Positions 43,494 to 51,815 of a stretch of DNA of 64,000 nucleotides are shown here, piece after piece (position 1 is the first letter of the stretch; each line of letters starts with the position of its first letter). Where the stretch lies: positions 4,130 to 68,129 of the forward strand of contig CAZXGG010000011.1 of the NCBI GenBank assembly GCA_964640125.1, read 5' to 3'. Source of the DNA: G020353115 sp964640125. Its GTDB lineage: Bacteria; Bacteroidota; Bacteroidia; Bacteroidales; VadinHA17. The position numbers and the translations under genes were made by a program. The notes below the pieces were generated by a model that was not told where the DNA came from, did not search any database, and worked only from the letters and a program-made list of their open reading frames with translations.

Positions 43494-44118
43494 AGCTTAT
43501 ATTTTCTCACAGCTGATGATTAACTTGTCTCCAGCTTTCGCTCACTGTCGTTTTTGTGCATGGATTGTCGTAATTCATATTCATTGGCCTGACATATATT
43601 CTGCTACCAATTTATATATAATATGATTGTTTACAATAAAATTCATTTTATTAATTCAATCATCGAGAATTATTTGTTGCTCAATTACCCTGAGCAATCT
43701 TCTGAAATTAAAAGCTGCAGTGGATAAAATAGCATTCATATCATCCCCAATCGTCCCTCTCAGATAGTTCCTGGCTATTCTCTGATAAATCCCCTAATGA
43801 CAGAGAAGGCACAGTAGACTGGCAGCAAGCAGAGGCGGGGGAGTTCATTTTATCTGTGGTTGCTGTGGCCCCTGGTTTTCAGTTAAAAAAATTTCTTTAT
43901 TTGCAGTGCAAGTACGAAGGATTATTTCACAGGGTCGCCATGGGCTGCAATATGACGCTCTTGCCTCCGGCAGACAGGCCGTTGGAGGTAAAATACAAAT
44001 AATTATTATTAAAAAAAGATATCATCTACCAGACAATCATTCGATTCGTTACCCTTCAAGATTGCATTGTAGATAATTAGCCGATACCTCAATCGCCCGC
44101 CAGGGCGAAAAAATGGCT
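43494..44118. other. 625-base intergenic region with a transposase relic
   Basis: Contains the transposase fragment (43656-43793). A half-copy of the TATTTCACAGGG element lies at 43916-43927, with short repeat-like DNA around the words TGCCTCCGGCAGACAGGC near 43967. No intact gene. Confidence 0.65.
43656..43793 (-). pseudogene. C-terminal remnant of an IS5-like transposase
   Basis: The minus strand reads GIYQRIARNYLRGTIGDDMNAILS followed by TAAFNFRRLLRVIEQQ and ends in TGA at 43656. This matches the C-terminal NYL(K/R)G.xGDxxNxxLxAAxFNFR pattern of IS5-superfamily DDE transposases. Upstream the frame is closed by TAG and no similarity continues, so only ~45 codons survive. It lies just upstream of the GC-rich radical SAM gene and may mark the edge of an insertion. 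Confidence 0.7.
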
Positions 44119-44976
44119 TTACTTCCCGTTCCACCCTGCGATGCGTGCCCAGAGATGCCAGGCGGCATAGGCCTTCATGTTGGCGTTAAGCGGTTGACTG
44201 TGCGCTGAGCTGCAACTGTACCAGTCGACACCCAGGGTGTGCGTATTCTGCCATTCAATAGCCCAGTTGGCATCCACCGTACCATTACCATCGCTATCAT
44301 AATCACAGTTATCATTTGGTTTTTTATCACCAAAATACATCCCGTCAGGATTATAGGATTCGATGTCTGCGAAATCATAGAGGAATTTCTTATTGGTACT
44401 GCAGTAATCCCTGATCTGTTCATTTCGAAGGTGGAGGTTGCCTGTTAGTCCCGTACCGTCAAGATGTCCGGTCATGTAGACAAACGTGACGCCTGGAAAA
44501 TCTTCTTCAAGACCTGTCATCAGGTTGAGGTAGGTGTTTATATCGGCTTCCGTAGCCGTGGATACCTGTCCGCACCACGACCAGATGATGACATTCACAT
44601 CTGTATTTTCCGCCAGGTACGTTCTTGTCCTGTCAGCCCATGATGTCCGGTCAGGATTACCCAGATCTCCCGTCATAGCATAATCATGCAGATCCAACAC
44701 CCCGTTGGTTCCCCCGTTATTCCAGGCATAGGTATTGCCTTTGAATGATACCAGTCCTGTCATGCCATCCGTAACCTGGCTGCCGTGTGAGGTGTGACCG
44801 TAAGCAATGTGAAGATCTGATTTTGCGGCAGCGATCCAGTCGGAGGGAATAACATCAAGGTCAATGCAGGAATGGTCAATTACCGGGTCTTGTACAACCG
44901 TGAGATCATCGTCCTCGCTGCAGGCAGTAAAGAGCAGCATCATTAAGATGATCAGGAAAGATGCCTGTTGTTTCAT
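44119..44976 (-). CDS. Secreted lipoprotein of unknown function (SGNH-like look)
   Basis: A 285-residue lipoprotein from ATG 44976, lipobox Cys19 (LLFTAC). The mature domain starts VIDHSCIDLDVIPSDWI, then HIAYGHTSHGSQVTDGMTGL, VNVIIWSWCGQVSTATE, TFVYMTGHLDGTG, and a Ca-binding-like DYDSDGNGTVD segment. The order of strands and the GHTSHGSQ motif recall SGNH-type esterase folds, but the standard GDSL block is not clear, so I do not assign an activity. The frame is open to 45009. It has no partner genes. Confidence 0.65.
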   Translation of the reverse strand: MKQQASFLIILMMLLFTACSEDDDLTVVQDPVIDHSCIDLDVIPSDWIAAAKSDLHIAYGHTSHGSQVTDGMTGLVSFKGNTYAWNNGGTNGVLDLHDYAMTGDLGNPDRTSWADRTRTYLAENTDVNVIIWSWCGQVSTATEADINTYLNLMTGLEEDFPGVTFVYMTGHLDGTGLTGNLHLRNEQIRDYCSTNKKFLYDFADIESYNPDGMYFGDKKPNDNCDYDSDGNGTVDANWAIEWQNTHTLGVDWYSCSSAHSQPLNANMKAYAAWHLWARIAGWNGK

Positions 44977-45720
44977 GGTGAAAATGGTCATTTCTAAAAT
45001 TGATATCATACTGTTCAGTTAAACGCTGGAAACAACCCAAAGGTTGCATAGGGGAAATTCAGTTTTCGGTTCCCAGTCACGAGAAACTCTGTCCGCCTTC
45101 GGTGGATCACTTATTTTCTCGAGGATCCTCTGCCAAAGGCATTCCTTATCGCCCGAAGGGCGAAAAAAAGGGCTATGTCTCAATTAACTTATCCAGGGAT
45201 GCCTGCCCGACCGGCAGGCGGGCCTATGGCACAACTTTTAACAAATAACCATGCTATCGCAAGGACACCCTGGGCTGTTATCTTACGACCCCTTGGCCAT
45301 GTGAAATAACGTTAATCCTGAGCGCTGTGTTATTGTAAGGCATTATTTTACATGGTTGGGGCTTTTTATGATACTATTCCTTAGCCTTCTTTTATGCATT
45401 TCAGGCATTCTACCGAAGGCATCTGCTATGGAACATGGCAATGCCACCTTTTTAAGAGTCCTTCGGACAATAGTAATTCCATAGTAATTCAATGGTAATT
45501 CTCCGTAGGAGTCTCCCAAAGGATCCCGGGACAATCCCAGTTCTCAGTTCCTAAACCCTGAACTCTGTACTCTTTTTGTCTCATCGTCACACAGTCCCCC
45601 AGTCACATCATCTCTTTTTTTTACCGAGCACCGAGGACCAAGTACCGAGTACCTTTTTCTTCTCACCTCTCCTCCTCCCAAAGTCTCACTATCAACTCTG
45701 TACACTGTACTCCCTCATCC
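44977..45720. repeat. 744-base gene-free repeat region
   Basis: No gene. It holds an IR CCATGTGAAATAA / TTATTTTACATGG (45297-45357), 11-base words AATTCCATAGT and AATTCAATGGT (~45477-45499), and CCGCCTTCGGTGGATC (45093-45108). Octamers GTCTCATC, GTCACACA, GTCCCCCA, GTCACATC (45578-45609) and heptamers ACCGAGC, ACCGAGG, ACCAAGT, ACCGAGT (45623-45650) follow. The block GTCCCCCAGTCACATCATC plus the T run and ACCGAG is shared with 24793-24826. Confidence 0.8.
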
Positions 45721-46224
45721 CTATTCTTCAGCGGATTCTTCTTCCCGCATGCTCATGATATCGCGGTCGAACATGTACATGTTCTTGTCACCAATCAGGT
45801 TCAGCTTGTCAATGATTGCCTGTACGGAAGATTCTTCTTCAATCTGCTCGGCGACAAACCACTGGATCCAGTTGTGGGTTGTATAATCCTTCTCTACCAT
45901 ACAGAGTGCGACAATATCGTTGATGGATTTTGAGATGTACTGTTCGTGCTTCAGGATATCCGCAAACATCTGCTTGATGCCCGTGTACTCTTCGGGCGGT
46001 TTCTTGAAAGCGGGAATAACCACACGACCTCCCCTTTCATTGATGTAGGAGATGAATTTCAGCATGTGCATTTTTTCTTCATCTGCCTGGGCATACAGCC
46101 ATTTTGCAACCCCGGCATACCCTTTGTTCTCTGCCCAGGCAGCCATTGCCAGGTATAAATGGGATGAGTATCCCTCCTTTTCAACCTGCTTATTGCAGAT
46201 TGTTTCGATTTTTTTTGATAACAT
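45721..46224 (-). CDS. ftnA: Ferritin
   Basis: A 167-residue non-heme ferritin subunit forming 24-mer iron-storage shells. Ferroxidase-site residues are in EKEGYSSHLYLAM (Glu17 region, Tyr) and ADEEKMHMLKFISYINERGG (Glu and His of helix B), with WFVAEQIEEE in helix D. The length is standard. The C-terminus is acidic (REEESAEE). The upstream space holds AGTTTAC heptamers, and the downstream space a long array. Confidence 0.95.
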   Translation of the reverse strand: MLSKKIETICNKQVEKEGYSSHLYLAMAAWAENKGYAGVAKWLYAQADEEKMHMLKFISYINERGGRVVIPAFKKPPEEYTGIKQMFADILKHEQYISKSINDIVALCMVEKDYTTHNWIQWFVAEQIEEESSVQAIIDKLNLIGDKNMYMFDRDIMSMREEESAEE

Positions 46225-46531
46225 GGTTTATTTAGTTTACAGTTTATAGTTTACAGTTTTCAGTAAAAAAAAATTGTTCTATTTGAAGTTTCACACATTC
46301 TGGTTCAGGAAGCAGTTTCCTTTTGAATAACAAAGCAGATGGACCCGGATTTTGAAATGCATAAAATCCCAGGCTTTTGAGGATATTTTCAACGTAGAGA
46401 TGTAAGATCTAACGTCTCTACATTGGTTTGAATCATTGAACTATGATCTGGTGCTATACTGGCAATTTCACTGGAGACTGCAGACTGCAGACTGCGTACT
46501 CATCCTCTCCCACCTTAGCCTTACTCGAAAA
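46225..46531. repeat. 307-base gene-free stretch with heptamers and a palindrome
   Basis: AGTTTAC, AGTTTAT, AGTTTAC, AGTTTTC words (46234-46264) lie upstream of the ferritin start. A GTAGAGA/TCTCTAC palindrome is at 46394-46421. Three AGACTGC words run from 46475 to 46495. Confidence 0.8.
46394..46421. repeat. GTAGAGACG-family palindrome
   Basis: Arms GTAGAGATGT and ACGTCTCTAC enclose AAGATCTA. The outer arms pair; the centre differs from the other copies but still contains AGATCT, a self-complementary core. Confidence 0.8.
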
Positions 46532-47758
46532 CTACATATTCTTAATAATCTCGTCTCCGAACTCGGAGCATTTCAGCTTCGTTGCACCCTGCATCAGCCG
46601 CTCGAAATCGTAGGTTACGCGCCTGGCTTTAATGGCATCCTTTATTCCACTGACGATCAGTTCTCCGGCTTCCTGCCAGCCTAAATATTCAAACATCATT
46701 ACACCCGAAAGGATCAGCGACCCGGGATTGACTTTATCCTGACCGGTATACTTGGGAGCTGTTCCGTGAGTTGCTTCAAAGATTGCATGCCCCGTTTCAT
46801 AGTTGATGTTTGCACCCGGGGCAATTCCGATACCGCCCACGATGGCAGCCAGTGCATCGGAAATATAGTCGCCATTGAGGTTCAGTGTGGCAATCACCGA
46901 ATACTCGGCAGGCCTGGTAAGGATCTGCTGCAGGAATGCATCGGCAATGAAATCCTTGATCAGCAGGTCTTCCCCCGTGTTTGGATTTTTCATCATGCAC
47001 CATGGCCCGCCATCCAGCACTTTGGCTCCGAACTCCTCTTTTGCAACCTGGTATCCCCAGTCCCTGAAAGCACCTTCGGTAAACTTCATGATGTTTCCTT
47101 TATGGACCAGGCAGACCGATGGTCTGTTGTGTGCAATGGCATAGTTTATGGCTGCCCTGACCAGGCGATGTGTCCCTTCCTGGGATACCGGTTTTATTCC
47201 GATGGAGGTGGTTTCCGGAAAGCGTATTTTGGTGACCTTCATCTCCTTCAGCAGGAAATCCATGATTTTTTTCACTTCATCCGTTCCGGCATTCCATTCA
47301 ATGCCTGCATAGATATCTTCTGAATTCTCCCTGAAAATTACCATATCAGTGGTTGTCGGATCTTTCACCGGGGAGGGTACACCTTCATAATATTTCACGG
47401 GTCGGAGGCAGACATAGAGATCGAGGATCTGCCGCAGGGCTACGTTCAGGGATCGGATGCCCCCACCCACCGGGGTTGTCAGAGGTCCCTTGATTGCCAC
47501 CAGGTACTCCCGGATGGTATCCAGGGTTTCCTGTGGCAGCCAGTCACCGCTTTTATTGTAGGATTTTTCTCCAGCCAAGGTCTCTTTCCACATGATCTTA
47601 CGTTTACCCCCGTAAGCTTTTTCAACAGCTGCATCGAAAACCCGAACCGATGCGGCCCAAATATCCGGGCCTGTCCCATCTCCCTCAATAAAAGGAATGA
47701 CTGGATGATCGGGTACCTGTAACTGCCCATTCTGAATGGTAATTTTTTTTCCGTCCAT
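46532..47758 (-). CDS. icd: NADP-dependent isocitrate dehydrogenase
   Basis: A 408-residue TCA-cycle enzyme of the homodimeric bacterial type, converting isocitrate to 2-oxoglutarate. Recognised by IPFIEGDGTGPDIW at the N-terminus, the phosphorylation-loop region RSLNVALRQ, FRENSEDIYAGIEW and the dinucleotide-binding EATHGTAPKYTGQDKVNPGSLILSGVMM. The length is typical. It stands 104 bases downstream of dnaX on the same strand. Confidence 0.96.
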   Translation of the reverse strand: MDGKKITIQNGQLQVPDHPVIPFIEGDGTGPDIWAASVRVFDAAVEKAYGGKRKIMWKETLAGEKSYNKSGDWLPQETLDTIREYLVAIKGPLTTPVGGGIRSLNVALRQILDLYVCLRPVKYYEGVPSPVKDPTTTDMVIFRENSEDIYAGIEWNAGTDEVKKIMDFLLKEMKVTKIRFPETTSIGIKPVSQEGTHRLVRAAINYAIAHNRPSVCLVHKGNIMKFTEGAFRDWGYQVAKEEFGAKVLDGGPWCMMKNPNTGEDLLIKDFIADAFLQQILTRPAEYSVIATLNLNGDYISDALAAIVGGIGIAPGANINYETGHAIFEATHGTAPKYTGQDKVNPGSLILSGVMMFEYLGWQEAGELIVSGIKDAIKARRVTYDFERLMQGATKLKCSEFGDEIIKNM

Positions 47759-47862
47759 AATATTTTTTTTGTTAGTTGATAGCTGGAAGCAAAAATAGGA
47801 AAATTCATATCCCGGACAAATATATCATTACCGGAAATTTCCTATTTCACAGCATAAAAAAG

Positions 47863-49788
47863 TTAATCGAAATCGAGGTTGAATTGTTGTTTTAGTTTTC
47901 CGAGGTTTGGATTGATCTGATTCAGGTGGTTGAACTTTTCTTCATCGGTATAGAGGGAGTTCTTGCTGTTCTCTTCTTCCACAACATAGGCATTGATCTG
48001 GATGGTGTCGTTCTGCAGCTCTTTTCTCAGAAAACCAAGAAGGTCTGCCTTGATTGCCCGGTCAAAATCTTCCTTCTGTGCCTGGTTGTCCATCTCCACC
48101 TCAATCTGAAAATTATCTCCCAACACCGGGAGTTGTGTTTTAAGTGTTGAGGAAAGTCGTGGTTTTTCCGATTTTATAGAATCGGCAAAAGTTTGCCATT
48201 TACCGATCAATGTGTCGCTGTCAAATGGTTTTTTAGTGATCCCTTCCGCGGGTTGGTCAGGGGTTGCATACTCGCCTTCTCCCCCACCATTGTCCACGTT
48301 ATGCAAACCGCTCAGTGCATTTTTGATGGATGTTGTCGCCGGTTTGTATGGCTCGGGTTCCTCCTCTTCACTGATCACATCATCCTTTGTCCGCTTTATC
48401 CGCCCATCTGGCGGAGAAGGCGGATCCTGGATTTCATCCGGCTCATTTTCATCAACCGTTTCCTCTCCAACCCGGTCATCTTCTTCCCCGGTTATTGTCT
48501 CCTCTTCTTCTGCTTCATTATCCGATTCCGCCTCTTCGATCGCATCCTTCTTCGGCTCTATCTGCTCATCTTTTGGCGAAGGCAGATCTTCCTTCGTCCC
48601 CTGAAGCTTTGGCGAAGGCGGATCATCCTGTTCCGGTTCGATTTTCTCCTCCGGTTTGGTTGTTTTTTGAACTGATTTATCGGGTATCTCTATTTTGCCG
48701 GTGATCTGGCACATTTTAAACAAGGCAAGCTCAACATGCAGTCGCTGGTTATTGCTGTTCTTATAGGATATATCGGTTGCAGTGCAGATGTCCAGCGCGC
48801 GATATAAGAAATCGACCGGACAGTGCTTTGACTGCTTCAGGTAGTTTTCAGCAATGGTTGCGCCTACTTCCAGCAGCTGAACGGTCACCGGGTCCTTGCA
48901 CACCAGCAGATCCCGGAAATGGGAACTCAAGCCGGTGATGAAATGGTGTCCATCAAAACCATTTTCCAGGATCTCATTAAAGATCATCAGGCTTTCGATG
49001 AGGTTATTTTGAAGGAAGGATTCAGTGATCCGGAAATAGTAGTCGTAATCCAGAACATTCAGGTTCTCGATCACCTCTTTGTAGCCGAACGAGGTGCCTG
49101 CAAAGTTAACCATCTGGTCGAAGATGGAGAGTGCATCGCGCATAGCGCCATCGGCTTTGTTGGCAATGACTGTCAGCGCATCGGGATCGGCTTTGATCTT
49201 CTCCTCCTTCGCCACGTACTGCATGTACTCAACCATATCGTTCACCTTGATCCGGTTAAAATCAAAGATCTGGCAGCGCGAGAGGATGGTGGGAATGATC
49301 TTCTGCTTTTCGGTGGTTGCCAGGATAAAGATGGCATGTGCCGGGGGTTCTTCGAGTGTCTTAAGAAATGCATTGAAAGCAGAAGCGGAAAGCATGTGGA
49401 CCTCATCGATGATGTAAACACTGTACCTGCCAATCTGCGGAGGGATCCTGATCTGGTCGGTGAGGTTCCTGATATCGTCCACCGAGTTGTTTGATGCAGC
49501 ATCCAGTTCGTGAATGTTGTAGGAGCGGGATTCACTGAATGCCTTGCACGATTCACATTCATTGCACGGTTCGACCCGGTCAGTAACCTGCTGGCAATTG
49601 ATTGTTTTTGCAAAGATCCGGGCAACGGAGGTTTTTCCCACTCCACGAGGACCACAGAAAAGATACGCATGGGCAAGGTGATCGTTCTTTATGGCATTTT
49701 TCAACGTGCTGGTTATGGCTTCCTGCCCCACAACGGCATCAAATGTTAAGGGCCGGTATTTTCTTGCCGATACAATGTAATTTTCCAT
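47863..49788 (-). CDS. dnaX: DNA polymerase III subunit gamma/tau
   Basis: A 641-residue clamp-loader subunit. The AAA+ domain has Walker A GPRGVGKTS, a Cys zinc module (CNECESCKAF), Walker B YIIDEVHML and sensor region ILATTEKQKIIPTILSRCQ. Clamp-loader domain III covers ~245-370. Residues ~390-500 form an acidic low-complexity linker with three PPSP/LPSP boxes encoded by GATCCGCCTTCGCC-like DNA, and a tau-type C-terminal domain follows. Only the linker is odd; the ATPase core is intact. Confidence 0.95.
   Translation of the reverse strand: MENYIVSARKYRPLTFDAVVGQEAITSTLKNAIKNDHLAHAYLFCGPRGVGKTSVARIFAKTINCQQVTDRVEPCNECESCKAFSESRSYNIHELDAASNNSVDDIRNLTDQIRIPPQIGRYSVYIIDEVHMLSASAFNAFLKTLEEPPAHAIFILATTEKQKIIPTILSRCQIFDFNRIKVNDMVEYMQYVAKEEKIKADPDALTVIANKADGAMRDALSIFDQMVNFAGTSFGYKEVIENLNVLDYDYYFRITESFLQNNLIESLMIFNEILENGFDGHHFITGLSSHFRDLLVCKDPVTVQLLEVGATIAENYLKQSKHCPVDFLYRALDICTATDISYKNSNNQRLHVELALFKMCQITGKIEIPDKSVQKTTKPEEKIEPEQDDPPSPKLQGTKEDLPSPKDEQIEPKKDAIEEAESDNEAEEEETITGEEDDRVGEETVDENEPDEIQDPPSPPDGRIKRTKDDVISEEEEPEPYKPATTSIKNALSGLHNVDNGGGEGEYATPDQPAEGITKKPFDSDTLIGKWQTFADSIKSEKPRLSSTLKTQLPVLGDNFQIEVEMDNQAQKEDFDRAIKADLLGFLRKELQNDTIQINAYVVEEENSKNSLYTDEEKFNHLNQINPNLGKLKQQFNLDFD
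48401..48628 (-). repeat. Repeat-derived DNA in the dnaX linker
   Basis: On the minus strand three copies of GATC(C/T)GCCTTC(G/T)CC occur in frame at about 48616-48628, 48572-48585 and 48413-48426. They encode DPPSPKLQ, DLPSPKDE and DPPSPPDG. Similar words occur between genes (45091-45109). Confidence 0.6.
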
Positions 49789-50001
49789 AAGATCCTCTCC
49801 GGTTGTTATTTAAGATACGTGCGATACCTGATTTTCCTGAGAAAGCAGAATATCAACGGACACAAACTACAAATATACTGAAAGAGATCCAATTTCATGA
49901 TCCATTTTATGAACAGGCAGAAGGGTTAACCCGGATTATTCATAAATAATGCGTGTAAATCACCGCTTTGGTTTTCAGTGTATTGAAAATTCCGAATATA
50001 T

Positions 50002-50032
50002 TTTGCTTTGCAGGAAAAAAATTCTATTTTTG
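50002..50032 (+). promoter_or_regulatory. rpsF operon promoter
   Basis: TTTG at 50002-50005, a 19-base spacer and TATTTTTG at 50025-50032 match the Bacteroidetes sigma-ABfr consensus (TTTG-N19-21-TAnnTTTG) exactly. The expected start point is near 50039, directly before the leader hairpin. Confidence 0.8.
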
Positions 50033-50048
50033 CGCTCCGAAAGTAAAA

Positions 50049-50088
50049 GAGAAGCGACTCGGAGTGTACCACTCAGGTAGTCGTTCTC
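50049..50088 (+). promoter_or_regulatory. Structured rpsF leader (candidate S6:S18 autoregulatory site)
   Basis: An outer stem GAGAA-CGACT / AGTCG-TTCTC with one bulged G encloses an inner GAGTG-TAC-CACTC hairpin, with unpaired AGGT on the 3' side. It sits at the very 5' end of the predicted transcript, 25 bases before the rpsF start. An S6:S18-binding leader is known in many bacteria. I could not match the conserved CCG bulge with confidence. Confidence 0.5.
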
Positions 50089-50113
50089 CAGAAAAAATTC
50101 AAACCATAACATT

Positions 50114-50467
50114 ATGTTGAACCAGTACGAAACCGTTTTCATTGCAACTCCCGTTTTATCTGAGGCCCAGATAAAGGAAGCGGTAAAAAAGTTCAAGAAG
50201 ATCATTACCGATAACAAAGGGAAGATCGTTCATGAAGAAAATTGGGGACTTAGAAAACTGGCCTACCCCATTCAGAAAAAATCAACAGGATTTTATTATT
50301 TAATTGAATTTCAAGCAGAAGGTGCCTTGATTGAGAAGCTGGAGATTGAATACCGGCGCGATGAGAGGATCATCCGTTTTCTGACGTTCAAGATGGATAA
50401 ATATGCCGTTGAGTACAGTGAGAAAAAAAGGAAACAGTCGGAAAGTGAAAAAAAATTGGAGGACTAA
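50114..50467 (+). CDS. rpsF: 30S ribosomal protein bS6
   Basis: A 117-residue bS6 that pairs with bS18 on the 30S platform. Recognised by NQYETVFIATPVLSEAQIKE, GKIVHEENWGLRKLAYPIQKKSTGFYYLIEF and the RRDERIIRFL segment. The C-terminus is charged (EKKRKQSESEKKLED). It is the first gene of the rpsF-rpsR-rplI operon, with 3 bases to rpsR. Confidence 0.97.
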   Translation: MLNQYETVFIATPVLSEAQIKEAVKKFKKIITDNKGKIVHEENWGLRKLAYPIQKKSTGFYYLIEFQAEGALIEKLEIEYRRDERIIRFLTFKMDKYAVEYSEKKRKQSESEKKLED

Positions 50468-50470
50468 GCC

Positions 50471-50740
50471 ATGGCACAAAACGAATCAGAAATCAGATAC
50501 CTTACACCGCCAACTGTTGAAATAAAAAAGAAAAAATACTGCCGGTTCAAGAAGAACAGGATAAAATACGTGGATTACAAAGATCCTGAATTCCTGAAGA
50601 AGTTTCTGAACGAGCAGGGGAAAATACTGCCGCGACGACTGACCGGGACATCACTGAAATACCAGCGGAAAGTAGCTCAGTCAATTAAAAGGGCACGGCA
50701 TCTGGCATTGCTGCCCTACGTTACCGATATGTTAAAATAA
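50471..50740 (+). CDS. rpsR: 30S ribosomal protein bS18
   Basis: An 89-residue bS18, partner of bS6 in the small subunit. The core is KKYCRFKKNRIKYVDYKDPEFLKKFLNEQGKILPRRLTGTSLKYQRKVAQSIKRARHLALLPY in order. A short acidic N-terminal extension precedes it. It lies in the middle of the operon. Confidence 0.97.
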   Translation: MAQNESEIRYLTPPTVEIKKKKYCRFKKNRIKYVDYKDPEFLKKFLNEQGKILPRRLTGTSLKYQRKVAQSIKRARHLALLPYVTDMLK

Positions 50741-50756
50741 TGCAGGAGGCAGGAAT

Positions 50757-51203
50757 ATGGAAATCATTCTGACACAGGATATGCCGGGTTTGGGGCATAA
50801 AGACGATATCATCACCGTAAAGACAGGATACGCGAGGAATTACCTCATTCCAAAAGGATATGCACTGCTTGCCACAAAGAGGACAAAAAAGATTCATTCC
50901 GAGAACCTGAGGCAGCGGGCACACAAAGAGGAAAAAATTAAAAATGAAGCCCTTGAGCTGGCAAGCAAGCTGGAAGGAACGGCATTAACCATCGGTGCGA
51001 AAACAAGTTCTACAGGAAAGATCTTCGGATCGGTCAATACCATTCAGATAGCCGAAGCACTGCAGAAGGAGGGATTTGAAATCGACCGGAAAAACATTAC
51101 CCTTTCGGAAGATAGCATAAAGAATGTCGGGAAACACAAAGCTGGGATAAAACTGCATAAGGAAGTCACGGTAGAGATCGATTTTGAAATTGTAGCTGAA
51201 TAG
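50757..51203 (+). CDS. rplI: 50S ribosomal protein bL9
   Basis: A 148-residue bL9 binding 23S rRNA near the L1 stalk base. The N-domain MEIILTQDMPGLGHKDDIITVKTGYARNYLIPKGYAL is followed by the long connecting helix and the C-domain (TGKIFGSVNTIQIAEALQKEGFEIDRK). Normal length. It ends the operon. Confidence 0.97.
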   Translation: MEIILTQDMPGLGHKDDIITVKTGYARNYLIPKGYALLATKRTKKIHSENLRQRAHKEEKIKNEALELASKLEGTALTIGAKTSSTGKIFGSVNTIQIAEALQKEGFEIDRKNITLSEDSIKNVGKHKAGIKLHKEVTVEIDFEIVAE

Positions 51204-51216
51204 ACCAGCAGGACCG

Positions 51217-51360
51217 GAGTGCAAATAACAAATCATAACCCACAAATTACAAACAAATATAAAATCACAATATTCAAATAAATTTGATCCATATTGTAAT
51301 TTAGGATTTTGGGATTGGAATTTATTTGTAGATTGTTATTTGTACTTTGTGATTTGGAGC
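51217..51360. repeat. Long imperfect inverted repeat between convergent rplI and ridA
   Basis: Words such as CAAATAACAAATCATAA, CACAAATTACAAACAAAT on the left are mirrored by ATTTATTTGTAGATTG, TTATTTGTACTTTGTGATTTG on the right. The space is A+T-rich and without a gene; it could fold into a long hairpin. Confidence 0.65.
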
Positions 51361-51437
51361 CATATTCAGTTCATGATGGGATATAATAAATACAATGATC
51401 CCACCAACAAACCCTCACGGTCCAAAACCATCAGGAT

Positions 51438-51815
51438 CTATTTCACTGCAATCGTTTCTATTTCAATCATCACTCCCAGCGGAAGTTTCACCACCTGGTA
51501 GGCAGCGCGGGCAGGTGGATCCTCGGGGTAAAATCCGGCATACACCTCATTCATGGCTGCAAAATTATTCATGTCATCCAGCAGACAGGTTGATTTTACC
51601 ACATCCTTTGGGGTATACCCTGCTTCCTCCAGGATAGCATGAATGTTTTTCAGTACCCGTCCGGTCTGTTCCCTGATCCCCCCTTCAACAACCTTTCCCG
51701 TCTCCGGATTGATCGCTATCTGGCCTGAGATGAACAGCATCCCATTTGTTTCGATTGCCTGACTGTACGGACCAACCGCTTCAGGCGCCCTGGAAGTATA
51801 AATGACCTTTTTCAT
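51438..51815 (-). CDS. ridA: RidA-family enamine/imine deaminase
   Basis: A 125-residue Rid protein that hydrolyses reactive 2-aminoacrylate and related enamines made by PLP enzymes. Family marks: VGPYSQAIETNGMLFISGQIAINPETG, QTGRVLKNIHAILEEAG and the Arg-containing tail PARAAYQVVKLPLGVMIEIETIA, whose Arg holds the carboxylate. Length normal. Monocistronic. Confidence 0.95.
   Translation of the reverse strand: MKKVIYTSRAPEAVGPYSQAIETNGMLFISGQIAINPETGKVVEGGIREQTGRVLKNIHAILEEAGYTPKDVVKSTCLLDDMNNFAAMNEVYAGFYPEDPPARAAYQVVKLPLGVMIEIETIAVK

Larger units (their letters stand above)
49789..50113. other. 325-base divergent region: dnaX upstream and rpsF leader
   Basis: No gene. It carries the rpsF promoter and leader hairpin on the plus strand. 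The minus frame at 49975-50217 is a shadow. Confidence 0.7.

Noticed and set aside
45000..45248. 82-residue plus-strand frame
   Set aside because: Made from CCGCCTTCGG and GGCAGGCGGG repeat words; no protein features.
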